Assembly (NCBI RefSeq): GCF_000706625.1
Contig: NZ_KL407334.1
Span: 399,771 to 463,770 of the forward strand
Reading direction: 5' to 3'
Length of the DNA stretch: 64,000 bases
Source of the DNA: Bartonella koehlerae C-29
GTDB lineage: Bacteria; Pseudomonadota; Alphaproteobacteria; Rhizobiales; Rhizobiaceae
A program made the position numbers and the translations under genes. The notes beneath the pieces were generated by a model. The model worked only from the letters and a program-made list of their open reading frames with translations, made no database searches and had not been told where the DNA came from. Position 1 is the first letter of the stretch, and each line of letters opens with the position of its first letter. Positions 1 to 10,882 of this stretch are shown piece by piece.

Positions 1-1800
1 GGCGCACGGACGACACCTTCTGTTGTTGCTTTTACTGATGGAGGAGAGCGACTTGTTGGGCAACCTGCTAAACGGCAGGCGGTGACGAACCCTGAAGGGA
101 CGATTTTTGCAGTTAAACGTTTAATTGGGCGCCGTTTTGATGACCCAATGGTTGAGAAAGATAAAGCCCTTGTGCCTTATAAAATTGTTAAAGGCGACAA
201 TGGTGATGCGTGGGTTGAAGAAGCGGGTAAGAAATACTCTCCTTCGCAAATTTCAGCTATGATTTTGCAAAAGATGAAAGAAACTGCTGAGTCTTATCTT
301 GGTGAAAAAGTTGAGCAAGCGGTTATTACGGTTCCTGCTTATTTTAATGATGCACAACGTCAGGCTACCAAAGATGCGGGTAAAATTGCGGGGCTTGAAG
401 TGTTGCGGATTATCAATGAGCCTACAGCTGCTGCTTTAGCGTATGGTTTGGATAAAAAAGACGGAAAAACGATAGCTGTTTATGACCTTGGTGGTGGTAC
501 ATTCGATATTTCTGTGCTTGAAATTGGAGATGGTGTTTTTGAAGTTAAATCAACCAATGGAGATACGTTTTTAGGTGGTGAAGACTTTGACATGCGCTTG
601 GTTGGTTATTTTGCAGATGAATTCAAGAAAGAACAAGGAATTGATCTAAAAAATGATAAACTAGCGTTACAGCGTTTAAAAGAAGCGGCAGAAAAAGCAA
701 AGATTGAACTTTCTTCTTCACAGCAAACAGAAATCAATTTACCCTTTATTACAGCAGATCAATCTGGTCCCAAGCACTTAACGATGAAGTTGACTCGGGC
801 AAAATTTGAATCTCTCGTTGATGATTTAGTGAAGCGCACTGTTGAGCCTTGTAAAGCAGCATTGAAAGATGCAGGACTGAAAGCAGGTGAGATTGACGAA
901 GTTGTTTTAGTGGGGGGGATGACGCGTATGCCAAAGATTCAAGAAGTTGTGCAGAGTTTCTTTGGCAAAGATCCGCACAAAGGCGTTAATCCAGATGAAG
1001 TTGTGGCGATGGGTGCAGCTATTCAAGGAGGTGTCTTACAGGGCGATGTAAAAGACGTGTTGCTCCTGGATGTCACGCCTTTATCTTTGGGCATTGAAAC
1101 CTTGGGTGGAGTTTTCACACGTCTCATTGAACGCAATACCACTATTCCAACTAAAAAATCACAAGTTTTTTCCACAGCTGATGATAATCAAAATGCTGTG
1201 ACTATTCGTGTTTTCCAAGGTGAACGGGAAATGGCTAATGATAATAAGCTATTGGGTCAATTTGATCTTGTTGGTATTCCACCGGCACCGCGTGGTGTGC
1301 CTCAGATTGAGGTCACTTTTGATATTGATGCGAATGGTATTGTCAATGTTTCGGCCAAGGATAAAGGAACTGGTAAAGAACATCAAATTCGTATTCAGGC
1401 ATCAGGTGGTCTAAGTGATGCTGACATTGAAAAAATGGTAAAGGATGCAGAAGAGCATGCGGCTGAAGACAAAAAACGTCGTGAAGGTGTTGAAACCAGA
1501 AATCAAGCAGAAGCTCTTATTCATTCAACTGAAAAATCGCTTACGGAATATGGTGGTAAGATATCAGCTGAAGAGAAAGAACAGATTGAAGCTGCAATAT
1601 CGGATTTGAAGTCTGTACTTGATGGCACTGATACTGAAGAATTAAAAGCGAAAATGCAGAAATTAGCAGAAGTTAGTATGAAGCTCGGACAGGCTATGTA
1701 CGAAGCTTCACAAGCAGCAACATCAGACACAGAAACAGATACAAAAAGTGATGATGTTGTTGATGCTGATTTTGAAGAAATTAATGACAAGAAGAAATAA
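1..1800 (+). CDS. dnaK: Chaperone protein DnaK (Hsp70), 5' end outside window
   Basis: Hsp70 chaperone, an ATP-driven cytosolic folding machine working with DnaJ and GrpE. The reading frame is open from base 1 (reads [20 protein letters not shown]), so about 30 N-terminal residues, including the first phosphate loop, lie before the window. The next ATPase motif, [13 protein letters not shown], is near visible residue 163. The substrate-binding domain and helical lid follow, and the C-terminus reads [12 protein letters not shown], typical of proteobacterial DnaK. 599 residues are visible. An ATG at 82 is internal and is not the start. dnaJ follows 158 bp downstream in the usual dnaKJ order. 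Identity is certain; heat-shock promoter elements would lie outside the window. Confidence 0.98.
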   Translation, partial: GARTTPSVVAFTDGGERLVGQPAKRQAVTNPEGTIFAVKRLIGRRFDDPMVEKDKALVPYKIVKGDNGDAWVEEAGKKYSPSQISAMILQKMKETAESYLGEKVEQAVITVPAYFNDAQRQATKDAGKIAGLEVLRIINEPTAAALAYGLDKKDGKTIAVYDLGGGTFDISVLEIGDGVFEVKSTNGDTFLGGEDFDMRLVGYFADEFKKEQGIDLKNDKLALQRLKEAAEKAKIELSSSQQTEINLPFITADQSGPKHLTMKLTRAKFESLVDDLVKRTVEPCKAALKDAGLKAGEIDEVVLVGGMTRMPKIQEVVQSFFGKDPHKGVNPDEVVAMGAAIQGGVLQGDVKDVLLLDVTPLSLGIETLGGVFTRLIERNTTIPTKKSQVFSTADDNQNAVTIRVFQGEREMANDNKLLGQFDLVGIPPAPRGVPQIEVTFDIDANGIVNVSAKDKGTGKEHQIRIQASGGLSDADIEKMVKDAEEHAAEDKKRREGVETRNQAEALIHSTEKSLTEYGGKISAEEKEQIEAAISDLKSVLDGTDTEELKAKMQKLAEVSMKLGQAMYEASQAATSDTETDTKSDDVVDADFEEINDKKK

Positions 1801-1823
1801 GTATAAAAACTGCGTTGTTCAGG

Positions 1824-1864
1824 TAATAAACCCAGCCTTTGAAATAGAGGGATGGGCTTTATTA
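1824..1864 (+). terminator. Hairpin between dnaK and dnaJ
   Basis: TAATAAACCCA (1824-1834) pairs with TGGGCTTTATTA (1853-1864), giving an 11 bp stem with one bulged C and an 18-base loop. It is followed by ATTATTTG rather than a clean T run. It sits 24 bp past the dnaK stop. It may be a leaky terminator or processing site that lowers dnaJ expression relative to dnaK. The pairing is seen; the function is inferred. Confidence 0.4.
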
Positions 1865-1958
1865 TTTGAGAGCAGTTGCAACTTTATTGCTAAAAATATA
1901 AATAGAAAACAAATCTTATCCATGAAGATGGATGACAAAAACTTATCAGGAATACATG

Positions 1959-3104
1959 ATGAAGGTTGATTATTATGAAATTCTTGGCGTGACTCGCACA
2001 TGTGATGATAAAAAACTGAAATCTGCTTTTCGTAAGCTGGCGATGCAATATCATCCTGATCGCAATGCAGGGGATAAAGAGGCAGAACGGAAATTCAAAG
2101 AAATTGGCGAAGCTTATGAAGTTCTCAAAGATCCTAAAAAGCGCGCAGCGTACGACCGGTTTGGCCATGCGGCTTTTGAAAATAACAACCACGGGGGAGG
2201 AAATCCCTTTAGCGGTTTTTCTTCTGGTGGATTTTCTGACATTTTTGAAGATTTTTTTGGCGAAATTATGGGAGGTGGACACCGTAAGCGTAGTGATGGT
2301 CGTGAGCGTGGCGCAGATTTAAGTTATAATATGGAAGTGACCTTGGAGGAGGCATTTTCAGGAAAAACCGCGCAAATTAATATTCCCAGTTCTGTTGTGT
2401 GCGATGCTTGTGAAGGATCAGGTGCAAAAAGGGGTTCTAAACCACAAATTTGTGGGACTTGTCATGGGGCTGGTCGTGTACGTGCTGCACAAGGTTTCTT
2501 TTCCATTGAGAGAACATGTCCTATATGTCATGGACGTGGTGAAACTATTAAGGATCCATGTTCAAAATGCCAAGGAACAAGACGGGTAGAAAAAAATCGT
2601 TCATTAAGCGTAAACATCCCAGCTGGTATAGAAGATAGTACACGTATTCGTCTTTCTGGTGAGGGAGACGCTGGTATTCGTGGTGGTCCTAGCGGTGATC
2701 TTTATATTTTTCTTTCTGTTAAACCGCATGAATTTTTTCAACGAGAGGGGGCAGATCTTCACTGTCGTGTTCCTATTTCAATGGTAACAGCTGCTTTAGG
2801 AGGAGAATTTGAAGTTTCTGACCTTGATGGTATCAAAGCGCGTGTTAAGATTCCAGAAGGGACACAAAATGGATGTCAGTTTCGCCTGAAAGGCAAAGGA
2901 ATGCCCATATTACGCCGTCAGCAAGTGAGAGGTGATCTTTATATTCATATCACTATTGAAACACCGCAGAAATTGACGCAAGAGCAACGTGAATTGTTAC
3001 AAAAATTTGAAAAGCTTTCAAATCACGAAAATTCACCACAATCACATGGTTTTTTTTCACGTATGAAAGAGTTTTTTGAAAATATTTCTGGTCAAAATGA
3101 GTGA
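1959..3104 (+). CDS. dnaJ: Chaperone protein DnaJ (Hsp40)
   Basis: Co-chaperone that delivers unfolded proteins to DnaK and stimulates its ATPase. 381 residues from the chosen ATG. The J domain carries HPD at residues 32-34, followed by a Gly/Phe-rich linker. The zinc-binding region has CDAC (148-151), CGTC (165-168), CPIC (187-190) and CSKC (201-204), then the C-terminal substrate domains. The fourth zinc repeat reads CSKCQGTR, so the usual last Gly is Arg, but its cysteines are intact. An in-frame ATG at 1932 exists, but AGGA at 1948-1951 sits 7 bases before 1959 and [11 protein letters not shown] is the normal J-domain start. ATG 1956 is also possible. Confidence 0.96.
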   Translation: MKVDYYEILGVTRTCDDKKLKSAFRKLAMQYHPDRNAGDKEAERKFKEIGEAYEVLKDPKKRAAYDRFGHAAFENNNHGGGNPFSGFSSGGFSDIFEDFFGEIMGGGHRKRSDGRERGADLSYNMEVTLEEAFSGKTAQINIPSSVVCDACEGSGAKRGSKPQICGTCHGAGRVRAAQGFFSIERTCPICHGRGETIKDPCSKCQGTRRVEKNRSLSVNIPAGIEDSTRIRLSGEGDAGIRGGPSGDLYIFLSVKPHEFFQREGADLHCRVPISMVTAALGGEFEVSDLDGIKARVKIPEGTQNGCQFRLKGKGMPILRRQQVRGDLYIHITIETPQKLTQEQRELLQKFEKLSNHENSPQSHGFFSRMKEFFENISGQNE

Positions 3105-4717
3105 ATATCTGTCAGAATGAAGGAAGGGAAAGCGTTCTTTAACGATTACTCTAATTAAATTTTCTATTGCATCACAATCTTTGGAAGGGTTAGCATTCTT
3201 TTTACTTGAAAAGAGAAGAATTTCTAATGATTGATTGGAAATAAATTCCTAGATAGAGGTAGTTTTAATGTTTCATTTCGCAGCTCTGAGGGCAAGTTTT
3301 GTTTCGAGTACTATGAAATATAAACAAGAGCTTGTCCGTGGACAATGAATTGACTACACTGGCAATCTTTCCAATTTCACTCTTAACAATATTTTAGGTA
3401 TGTAAAATCTTTAGTGATTTTTTTCCTAAGAATCCTATCTTTTTTTGAGTTTTGTAATCAAGCTGTTTTTTTAATGCAAACTCTAAAGTCGTTTGGTTGA
3501 AGACAAGGCTTAAGGGATTAGAATAAGCAAAATTCGCGTATACCGTAGCAGTTTAGTGAAATATTTTAGAATACTTTCAGAATGTATTTATATAGACAAA
3601 TTCCAGAGATATTTTTCATACGAATGTGAATAAACCACTGTCATCTATTCAAGTGTTTTTTTGAGAATTGAATTCAAGCGATCGCAATTACGCTTTGTTT
3701 TATTGGTTGTAGTCAATTCTGTTTATATGAAAGGACATAATACAAAATATTTTACCGCTTCAAGGTTGCTATGATATCTTAAATCCTCATTTTTATCTCC
3801 TGTAAATTAATGAATTATGTATATTGCTTTAAGATAACAGAAATAATAACTTTCACGTTGGATATTTTAATTTGCAAAAGCGATTTTATGATTAAATTTT
3901 ATCTTATAGCTTGCGTAGTCAAAAGCATTTATTTTTGGCAGTGGACAATGTGATTTTACTATATTTTTGATGTGATTCTGTTGTTTTGCGCAGTATTTTA
4001 TAAAAAGTTAGCACCTTTTTTCAATTGATAACTGGCATATTGTATACTTTACGGCGCCGCTTTTCCACACGCTAGCCCTTTTTATGACATACCAATAAAC
4101 GGTTTCTTTTCGATTCATCATAAGAGAATCTTACAGTACTCGGTGCTTTCATTCAAGTTGGAAGACGATAAATTATCATTATCAATCAATAGATTATTAT
4201 TTTTATAGCATATATGGCGGCGATTATTTAAGTGATATTTTCTGATTTTTATGAGTAGAAAAAAGGCGAATTTTTAGATCAAAAGGGAATCTAATTGAGG
4301 GATATTTGCGACTTCGTCATTTCTTGTATTGCCAACATGGCAATGAAATTCACCGTTATAAAAATTTTGTTTTCATTCTATGAAAGTAATATTTTATATA
4401 TTCATTGTTAAAGATCCTACGATAAGGTAAGCTCAATAATTTGAATATACAGGCATAATTCAAAGATTCTTCTAAATTCTACTTTCAAGTTTTAGACATG
4501 AAGGTCATAAAATGATGGCATTTTGTACATCTGTTTTTTAATTTTTTCATGTCAATTCTTTTTAAGAAAGATGCCTTTATTTCATCGCGTTATGACTTTG
4601 GGTGGTAATATAAAGAACAATCGACGATTTGCGGGGAGATGGATAGAGTAAATTTGTTTTTACTTTTCTTAAATTTCACTAAGAGATGGTAAAAATTTAA
4701 TGAGGAGACTCTTTATA
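3105..4717. other. 1.6 kb gap without genes between dnaJ and argB
   Basis: All frames are closed by frequent stops and no tRNA-like fold is evident. The only recognised content is a short decayed copy of the dispersed integrase-derived repeat near 4058-4200 and a small palindrome at 4328-4344 (ATTGCCA, 3-base spacer, TGGCAAT). In many Rhizobiales pmtA or other genes follow dnaJ, so this may be a fully eroded gene; no remnant could be recognised. Confidence 0.6.
4058..4200 (-). repeat. Dispersed integrase-derived repeat, copy I (partial)
   Basis: Matches the upstream part of the repeat family described for 44975-45445. Shared blocks include TTTTCCACACGCTAGCC (compare TTATCCACACGTCAGCC in that copy), AAGAGAATCTTACAG, and CATTCAAGTTGGAAGACG followed by ATAAATTATCATTAT. 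The integrase coding portion is missing or unrecognisable. It lies in the same orientation as the 45 kb copy. Confidence 0.6.
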
Positions 4718-5623
4718 ATGGATGATATTGAAAACGGTGCTGCAGATGTTTTTGAAAAACAAGCAGCATTTTTGTCGTCTGCTTTACCTTATATGCAAAA
4801 ATATGAAAATGAAACGGTCGTTGTAAAATATGGCGGTCATGCTATGGGTGATTCTGCTTTGGGGCGAGCGTTTGCGCGTGATATTGCTCTCTTGAAGCAA
4901 TCAGGTATTAACCCTGTTGTGGTTCATGGTGGAGGTCCTCAAATTGCTGAAATTTTGATGAAAATGGGGATTGAGTCGCGGTTTGAAAACGGTTTACGCG
5001 TAACCGATGAACGGATCGTGGAAGTAGTTGAAATGGTTTTAGCGGGTTCCATAAACAAAGAAATAGTCGCTCTTATCAATGCGGAAGGTGAATGGGCAAT
5101 AGGGTTGTGCGGCAAGGATGGCAATATGGTTTTTGCCGAAAAAGCTTATAAAACTGTGATTGATCCTGATTCGCATATTGAACGTGTTTTAGATTTGGGA
5201 TTTGTTGGCGAACCTGTTGAAGTTGATCGCACATTGCTAGATCTTTTGGCATGTTCTGAAATGATTCCAGTTCTTGCTCCCGTAGCTCCAGGTCGCAATG
5301 GCAAAACCTATAATATTAATGCTGATATTTTTGCTGGGGCCATTGCCGGTGCATTAGAGGCCAAACGCCTTTTATTTTTGACTGATGTTCCTGGTGTATT
5401 GGATAAAAAGGGTAAACTTTTAAAGGAATTAACAATTTCTGAAGCTGAGAAACTCATCAAAAATGGAACAATTTCAGATGGTATGATTCCGAAAGTAGAA
5501 ACTTGTATGAAGGCTCTTCAAAATGGGGTGGAAGGCGTTGTCATTTTAAATGGTAAAACTCCCCATTCTGTCTTACTAGAACTGTTTACTGAACAGGGAG
5601 CTGGAACGCTTATCGTTTCGTAA
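4718..5623 (+). CDS. argB: Acetylglutamate kinase
   Basis: Phosphorylates N-acetylglutamate with ATP, the second step of arginine biosynthesis; cytosolic. 301 residues. Amino-acid-kinase fold: [11 protein letters not shown] near the N-terminus, [10 protein letters not shown] (glycine loop), [15 protein letters not shown], and the C-terminal [14 protein letters not shown] motif. An ATG at 4700 is in frame, but GAGGAG at 4702-4707 overlaps it and lies 10 bases before ATG 4718 (MDDIENGA), so 4718 is preferred. It stands alone after a 1.6 kb gap, and an EamA exporter follows 34 bp downstream. argD is in the same window at 58.4 kb, so the arginine genes are scattered. Confidence 0.95.
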   Translation: MDDIENGAADVFEKQAAFLSSALPYMQKYENETVVVKYGGHAMGDSALGRAFARDIALLKQSGINPVVVHGGGPQIAEILMKMGIESRFENGLRVTDERIVEVVEMVLAGSINKEIVALINAEGEWAIGLCGKDGNMVFAEKAYKTVIDPDSHIERVLDLGFVGEPVEVDRTLLDLLACSEMIPVLAPVAPGRNGKTYNINADIFAGAIAGALEAKRLLFLTDVPGVLDKKGKLLKELTISEAEKLIKNGTISDGMIPKVETCMKALQNGVEGVVILNGKTPHSVLLELFTEQGAGTLIVS

Positions 5624-5657
5624 GACGTATTGAATAAATTGGAGGATAAAGCCTTTC

Positions 5658-6554
5658 ATGAAGAATATAAGACAGTTGAAACGTCCTTTATTAAGCAATC
5701 CAGAATTGGCATTATTTGCTGCGACAATGTTGTGGGGCATTACATTTCTAGTGATTCACATTGCTGTGCGCTATAGCGGTCCTCTCTTTTTTGTCGGATT
5801 TCGTTTTATAGTTGCATCGCTTATCTGTGGAGCAATTTTTTGGCGTTCTCTGAAAGGTATAACCGTTTATGAAATATTTGCTGGGATGGCTATCGCTTTA
5901 GGAATGTTTTTGGGTTACGCTTTGCAAGCAACGGGGCTGCAAACGATTATTAGTAGTCAGTCGGCTTTTATCACGGCGCTTTATGTGCCTATGGTTCCAA
6001 TATTGCAATGGATTGTTTTTAAAAAGCCACCTCGTCTAGCTTGTTGGATCGGTATTGTTTTCGCTTTTATTGGGCTTATTCTTATTTCTGGAAAAAAGTC
6101 TGGAAATTTTGATTTTTCAAAAGGTGAAATTCTAACTTTATTAGGCGCTTTAGCAATTGCGGGAGAGGTTATACTCATCGGAGTTTTTGCCAACAAGGTT
6201 GATAGTCGGCGTGTAACGATTATACAGTTATTTTTTAGTGGTCTTTTTTCATTTTTTTGTATGCCGTTGATGGGGGAGAGCATACCTCCATTTTCATGGG
6301 TATGGCTGAATATTGGTATAGGATTGGCATTAATGAGTGCTATCATTCAATTAGCAATGAATTGGGCACAAAAATCTATTTCGCCTACGCGTGCAACACT
6401 GATTTACGCAGGTGAACCTATCTGGGCTGGTATTGTTGGGCGTTTGGCTGGTGAGCGTTTATCCCCTTTAGCTTTATTGGGGGGAGCATTTATTTTGATT
6501 GGGATTGTCGTGGCTGAATTACAACCTTCACAATGGCGGAAAAAGAGAAAATGA
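5658..6554 (+). CDS. DMT-superfamily EamA-type permease
   Basis: Integral membrane protein of 298 residues, almost entirely hydrophobic, with about ten predicted membrane helices arranged as two EamA repeats. Examples of repeat sequence are LFAATMLWGITFLVIHIAV near residue 20 and PTRATLIYAGEPIWAGIVG near residue 250. The family exports small metabolites such as amino acids; the substrate cannot be read from sequence. GGAGG at 5641-5645 precedes the ATG by 12 bases. It probably shares a transcript with argB (34 bp gap). Whether that link reflects amino-acid export is a guess. Confidence 0.85.
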   Translation: MKNIRQLKRPLLSNPELALFAATMLWGITFLVIHIAVRYSGPLFFVGFRFIVASLICGAIFWRSLKGITVYEIFAGMAIALGMFLGYALQATGLQTIISSQSAFITALYVPMVPILQWIVFKKPPRLACWIGIVFAFIGLILISGKKSGNFDFSKGEILTLLGALAIAGEVILIGVFANKVDSRRVTIIQLFFSGLFSFFCMPLMGESIPPFSWVWLNIGIGLALMSAIIQLAMNWAQKSISPTRATLIYAGEPIWAGIVGRLAGERLSPLALLGGAFILIGIVVAELQPSQWRKKRK

Positions 6555-7149
6555 TTGAAAAAAATGATTAAATTTTCCTCTCTCTTGTTATGATTTTATT
6601 TTATGATATTTCCAGAGGTGAAGAAATTTCATTTTTGCCATTTCTTCAACGAAATGAAATAAATTCTTCATACTTTTTCACTTTTGAGGAAAGAAAAAAA
6701 GGAATCTTTTAGAATGAAATTTCTTTAAAAACGATGCACTTTTTAAAAAAACATTACAAAAGAGAGCATATTTATAAAATTTTGATAGTTGCGAAGATCA
6801 ACTGCTCTGAGATGAAATTTTTTATTTTGTAAGACTGATGAAAAAGAGAGTTCTTATGTCCAAAGAGAAAAAAACACTTTTTGCAAATTGTTATTCCAAG
6901 TCTAAACGCTATAAGCATTTCTGATATTATACGGGCATATGGATGATAAGACCAACGGATATGAAAAAGTTAAGAATATTTGAATATCCTTTCAATTGTT
7001 TTGATTCAGTTTAGTAAACAAAATTCTCATTTTTAGGGTATAGGGCGTTGTGTTTTGAGAAGCTCTTTTTGTTTATATTCTTTTGAAAGGTTTTTAAAGG
7101 AGCACAATTGGTCTTTGCGTTTTGTACTATTCTTTGCTAAATCGCCCCT
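6555..7149. other. 595 bp gap before lepA
   Basis: AT-rich with no convincing gene. An ATG at 6856 with GAGAG upstream opens only 22 codons. An imperfect inverted AT repeat (GAAATTTCATTT paired with AAATGAAAT) lies near 6625-6662. No tRNA, terminator with a T run, or member of the integrase-derived repeat family was recognised. Confidence 0.5.
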
Positions 7150-8958
7150 ATGACAGTAGATCGTAATTATATTCGTAATTTTTCCATTGTGGCGCATATC
7201 GATCATGGAAAGTCGACTTTAGCTGATCGTTTGATTCAAATGACAGGAGGGCTTGAAACACGTGAGATGAAAGAGCAAGTGCTTGATTCCATGGATATTG
7301 AGCGCGAACGTGGGATTACGATTAAGGCACAAACAGTACGCTTACACTATAAAGCAAAAAGTGGTGAAACCTATATTTTAAATCTTATTGATACGCCTGG
7401 TCATGTAGATTTTGCTTATGAAGTTTCGCGATCACTCGCAGCTTGTGAAGGTTCGCTGTTGGTGGTAGATGCGAGCCAAGGTGTAGAAGCGCAGACATTG
7501 GCGAATGTTTATCAAGCTATTGATAATTCTCATGAATTGGTTGTTGTGCTCAATAAAGTTGATCTTCCAGCAGCAGAACCTGAGCGTGTTAAAGAACAAA
7601 TTGAGGATGTAATTGGTATCGATACCTCTGAAGCTGTGGAAATATCGGCAAAAACAGGTTTGGGGGTTCCTGATGTTTTAGAAGCCATTGTTACACAATT
7701 ACCATCTCCGCGTATTGGTGATATTAACAAGCCCTTAAAGGCGATGTTGGTTGATAGTTGGTATGATGCATATCTTGGTGTCATTGTTTTGGTACGGGTC
7801 ATTGATGGTATATTGAAAAAAGGTCAGACCATTCGCATGGTGGGGACTGGAGCAAAATATCCAGTTGAACGCGTTGGTGTCTTTACCCCAAAAATGATTC
7901 AGGTTGATGAATTAGGACCCGGGGAGATTGGTTTTATAACGGCTTCTATCAAAGAAGTTGCTGATACGCGGGTTGGTGATACCATTACAGAAGAGCGCCG
8001 TCCTTGTGAAGAGGCATTACCTGGTTTTAAGCCAGCGCAACCGGTTGTTTTTTGTGGACTTTTTCCCATTGATGCTGCTGATTTTGATGATTTACGTGCA
8101 GCTATGGGTAAATTGCGCTTAAATGATGCGAGTTTTTCCTTTGAAATGGAAACATCAGTGGCTTTGGGGTTTGGCTTTCGTTGTGGCTTTTTGGGACTTC
8201 TTCATCTTGAGATTATTCAAGAAAGATTAGAGCGCGAATTTAATTTGGATTTAATTGCGACAGCACCTTCGGTTGTTTATCGTATGAATATGCATGATGG
8301 TTCTGTCAAAGAACTCCATAATCCAGCGGATATGCCTGATATTGTTAAAATTTCCTCCATTGAAGAACCATGGATTCGGGCGACAATAATGACTCCTGAT
8401 AACTATCTTGGATCAGTTTTAGAGCTTTGCCAAGAACGACGTGGAATACAGGTTAGTTTGTCTTATGTTGGGACGCGTGCTATGGTGACGTATGATTTGC
8501 CGCTGAATGAAGTGGTTTTTGATTTTTATGATCGTTTAAAATCAATTTCAAAGGGGTATGCCTCTTTCGATTATCAGATGAAGGATTATATGGAGGGTGA
8601 TTTAGTAAAAATGTCTATTCTGGTAAATGGAGAATCTATAGATGCGTTGTCGATGCTTGTACACCGTACTATTGCGGAAAAGCGCGGGCGTTCCATGTGC
8701 GAAAAATTGAAGGACCTTATTCCTCAGCATATGTTTCAGATTCCAATTCAAGCAGCAATTGGCAGTAAAATCATTGCACGCGAAACCATTCGTGCTTTAC
8801 GCAAAGATGTAACAGCTAAATGTTATGGGGGTGATGTCACACGTAAGCGCAAACTTTTAGAAAAGCAAAAAGAAGGCAAAAAGCGAATGCGCCAATTCGG
8901 AAAAGTAGAAATTCCTCAATCGGCTTTTATTCAAGCACTCAAAATGAGTAAACAATGA
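7150..8958 (+). CDS. lepA: Elongation factor 4 (LepA), ribosomal back-translocase GTPase
   Basis: Ribosome-associated GTPase that back-translocates or remodels stalled ribosomes. 602 residues, the usual family length. The G domain shows [13 protein letters not shown] (G1, residue 15 onward), DTPGHVDF (G3) and NKVDLP (G4). EF-Tu-like domain 2, the EF-G III and V-like domains and the LepA-specific C-terminal domain follow ([19 protein letters not shown]). No clear Shine-Dalgarno precedes the ATG, but the N-terminus [20 protein letters not shown] matches the family start. It is convergent with dapD, 72 bp away. Confidence 0.98.
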   Translation: MTVDRNYIRNFSIVAHIDHGKSTLADRLIQMTGGLETREMKEQVLDSMDIERERGITIKAQTVRLHYKAKSGETYILNLIDTPGHVDFAYEVSRSLAACEGSLLVVDASQGVEAQTLANVYQAIDNSHELVVVLNKVDLPAAEPERVKEQIEDVIGIDTSEAVEISAKTGLGVPDVLEAIVTQLPSPRIGDINKPLKAMLVDSWYDAYLGVIVLVRVIDGILKKGQTIRMVGTGAKYPVERVGVFTPKMIQVDELGPGEIGFITASIKEVADTRVGDTITEERRPCEEALPGFKPAQPVVFCGLFPIDAADFDDLRAAMGKLRLNDASFSFEMETSVALGFGFRCGFLGLLHLEIIQERLEREFNLDLIATAPSVVYRMNMHDGSVKELHNPADMPDIVKISSIEEPWIRATIMTPDNYLGSVLELCQERRGIQVSLSYVGTRAMVTYDLPLNEVVFDFYDRLKSISKGYASFDYQMKDYMEGDLVKMSILVNGESIDALSMLVHRTIAEKRGRSMCEKLKDLIPQHMFQIPIQAAIGSKIIARETIRALRKDVTAKCYGGDVTRKRKLLEKQKEGKKRMRQFGKVEIPQSAFIQALKMSKQ

Positions 8959-9030
8959 AATAAGAGAGTATTCTCCTTTATTGATTGCTTTGTATTTTTT
9001 TGATAAGAAAAGACTTTTGAAGAGTGTACT

Positions 9031-9879
9031 TTAATCACGTAAAAGATCATTAATGGATGTTTTTTCTCGTGTTTTTTGATCAACGCGTTTCACTATAACG
9101 GCACAATAAAGATTTGGACCTATTTCACCATTTGGGAGTTTTTTTCCGGGAAGAGAACCTGGAACAACAACAGAATAGGGAGGAACTTCACTTATAAAAG
9201 TTTCACCTGTTGTACGGTCAATAATCTTTGTGGATTTTCCAATAAAGACTCCCATTCCTAAAACAGCACCTTCACGAATAATACAGCCTTCAACGATTTC
9301 AGATCGCGCACCGATAAAACAATGATCTTCAATAATCGTTGGGTTTGTTTGCAACGGTTCTAAAACACCTCCAATACCAACACCGCCAGAAAGATGAACA
9401 TGCTTGCCAATTTGTGCACAAGAACCAACGGTGGTCCATGTATCAACCATTGTTCCTTCATCAACAAAAGCACCAAGGTTGACAAAGGATGGCATTAAGA
9501 CAACATTGGGTGCAATATAGGCAGAATGACGCACAATCGCTCCAGGGACGGAACGAAAATCAGCTTTTTTAAAGTCAGCTTCTTGCCAATGAGAAAATTT
9601 TGAAGGGACTTTATCCCACCAATATGTTCCATTTACTCCACCGGTGATAATTTGCATAGGGTTGAGCCGAAAAGAAAGAAGAACAGCTTTTTTCAACCAT
9701 TGATGAACGTGCCATTGTCCATTTTTTTGACGTTGTGCAACACGAATTTCACCTTTATCAAGAAGGTATAATGCATGTTCGACACTCTCACGAATTTCAC
9801 CCTTAGTGGTGGTATTGATAGTATTGCGGTCGTTAAATGCTTTTTCAATAATTATTTCAAGTTGTGTGAGATCAGTCAT
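9031..9879 (-). CDS. dapD: 2,3,4,5-Tetrahydropyridine-2,6-dicarboxylate N-succinyltransferase
   Basis: Succinyl-CoA-dependent step of lysine and diaminopimelate synthesis, which also feeds peptidoglycan. 282 residues. The N-terminal helical domain has [26 protein letters not shown] left-handed beta-helix of hexapeptide repeats follows ([47 protein letters not shown]). The frame could extend to a TTG at 9900, but ATG 9879 gives the standard [15 protein letters not shown] start. It is convergent with lepA and divergent from the LOG gene. Confidence 0.97.
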   Translation of the reverse strand: MTDLTQLEIIIEKAFNDRNTINTTTKGEIRESVEHALYLLDKGEIRVAQRQKNGQWHVHQWLKKAVLLSFRLNPMQIITGGVNGTYWWDKVPSKFSHWQEADFKKADFRSVPGAIVRHSAYIAPNVVLMPSFVNLGAFVDEGTMVDTWTTVGSCAQIGKHVHLSGGVGIGGVLEPLQTNPTIIEDHCFIGARSEIVEGCIIREGAVLGMGVFIGKSTKIIDRTTGETFISEVPPYSVVVPGSLPGKKLPNGEIGPNLYCAVIVKRVDQKTREKTSINDLLRD

Positions 9880-9986
9880 GACAAGAGTTCCGTTAAACAA
9901 GTTGAAAGCTTCAGGATTTATTACTTTATGACCTACGCGAAGAAATGTATTCAGTCAATAAAACGATAAGGAAACAGGATAGGTGT

Positions 9987-10850
9987 ATGAAAAAAGATTA
10001 TACAGAAAAAACAGAAGAAGAACAAAAACATCGGACACCACTTCTCCATACGAAGGATGCTCTACAACAGGTAAAAAATTTTTCTAATTCAGCACAAATA
10101 TGTTCGCCTACTTATCGTTTGGCTTATATCGATCAAGAATTTATGATGCGTCCTGAACTACGTTCACAACGTATTGGTCTTGAGTTTTTAAAGCCAGAAA
10201 TAATGCTTCAAGAGTGTGATATTCAATCAACAGTCGTTTTATTTGGAGGTGCACGTATTCCAAAACCTGGAAAAGAAGCGTGGGCAGCAAAAAATGAAAC
10301 ACAAAAGAAGAATTTGCATGCTATGTCACATTATTATGATGAAGCAAGGGAATTTGCACGTTTATGCTCATGTTATTCTGCTACAACAGAGTATCGTGAA
10401 TTTGTGGTTGTCACAGGGGGAGGACCAGGGATAATGGAAGCGGGGAGTCGAGGTGCTGTTGATGTTGGTGCACCAACAGTTGGTTTAAATGTTGTTTTAC
10501 CGCATGAACAAGAACCTAATTCTTATGTGACTCCACATTTATGTTTTAATTTTCATTATTTAGGAATACGCAAAATGCATTTTCTCATGCGGGCAAAGGC
10601 ATTGGCTATTTTCCCTGGAGGATTTGGCACTTTAGATGAGTTGTTTGAAACATTAACTCTAATACAGACAGGACGTATGAAACGGGTTCCGATTTTACTA
10701 TTTGGCAAAGAGTTTTGGAACAATGTGATCAGCTTTGATTATTTATCAGCGCAGGGTACAATTTCTCCCTCCGATGTTGATTTGGTGAAATTTTTTGACA
10801 CAGCAGCGGAAGCTTTTGAAGAAATTCGTTGCTTTTATAAGCTTCCTTAA
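9987..10850 (+). CDS. LOG family protein (TIGR00730-type Rossmann-fold nucleotide-binding protein)
   Basis: Cytosolic Rossmann-fold protein of the LOG / lysine-decarboxylase-like family; characterised members are phosphoribohydrolases acting on nucleoside monophosphates. 287 residues. Diagnostic motifs are VVVTGGGPGIMEAGSRGA and PGGFGTLDELFE (PGGxGTxxE, the active site), plus VVLFGGARIPKPG at the start of the fold. An ATG at 9945 is in frame, but AGGA at 9976-9979 lies 7 bases before ATG 9987, which is preferred. Long LOG proteins of this type are common in Rhizobiales. The physiological substrate is not known from sequence. Confidence 0.88.
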   Translation: MKKDYTEKTEEEQKHRTPLLHTKDALQQVKNFSNSAQICSPTYRLAYIDQEFMMRPELRSQRIGLEFLKPEIMLQECDIQSTVVLFGGARIPKPGKEAWAAKNETQKKNLHAMSHYYDEAREFARLCSCYSATTEYREFVVVTGGGPGIMEAGSRGAVDVGAPTVGLNVVLPHEQEPNSYVTPHLCFNFHYLGIRKMHFLMRAKALAIFPGGFGTLDELFETLTLIQTGRMKRVPILLFGKEFWNNVISFDYLSAQGTISPSDVDLVKFFDTAAEAFEEIRCFYKLP

Positions 10851-10882
10851 TCGTTTTGAGGGATATAACTTTTAAACGGTCT

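Noticed and set aside
6856-6924. 22-codon open frame with a GAGAG site before lepA
   Set aside because: Too short, no recognisable peptide, and chance occurrence is likely in AT-rich DNA.
8959-8982. Weak AT-rich hairpin between lepA and dapD
   Set aside because: The stem has an unpaired bulge and few G-C pairs, with no T run directly after, so a terminator call is not supported.
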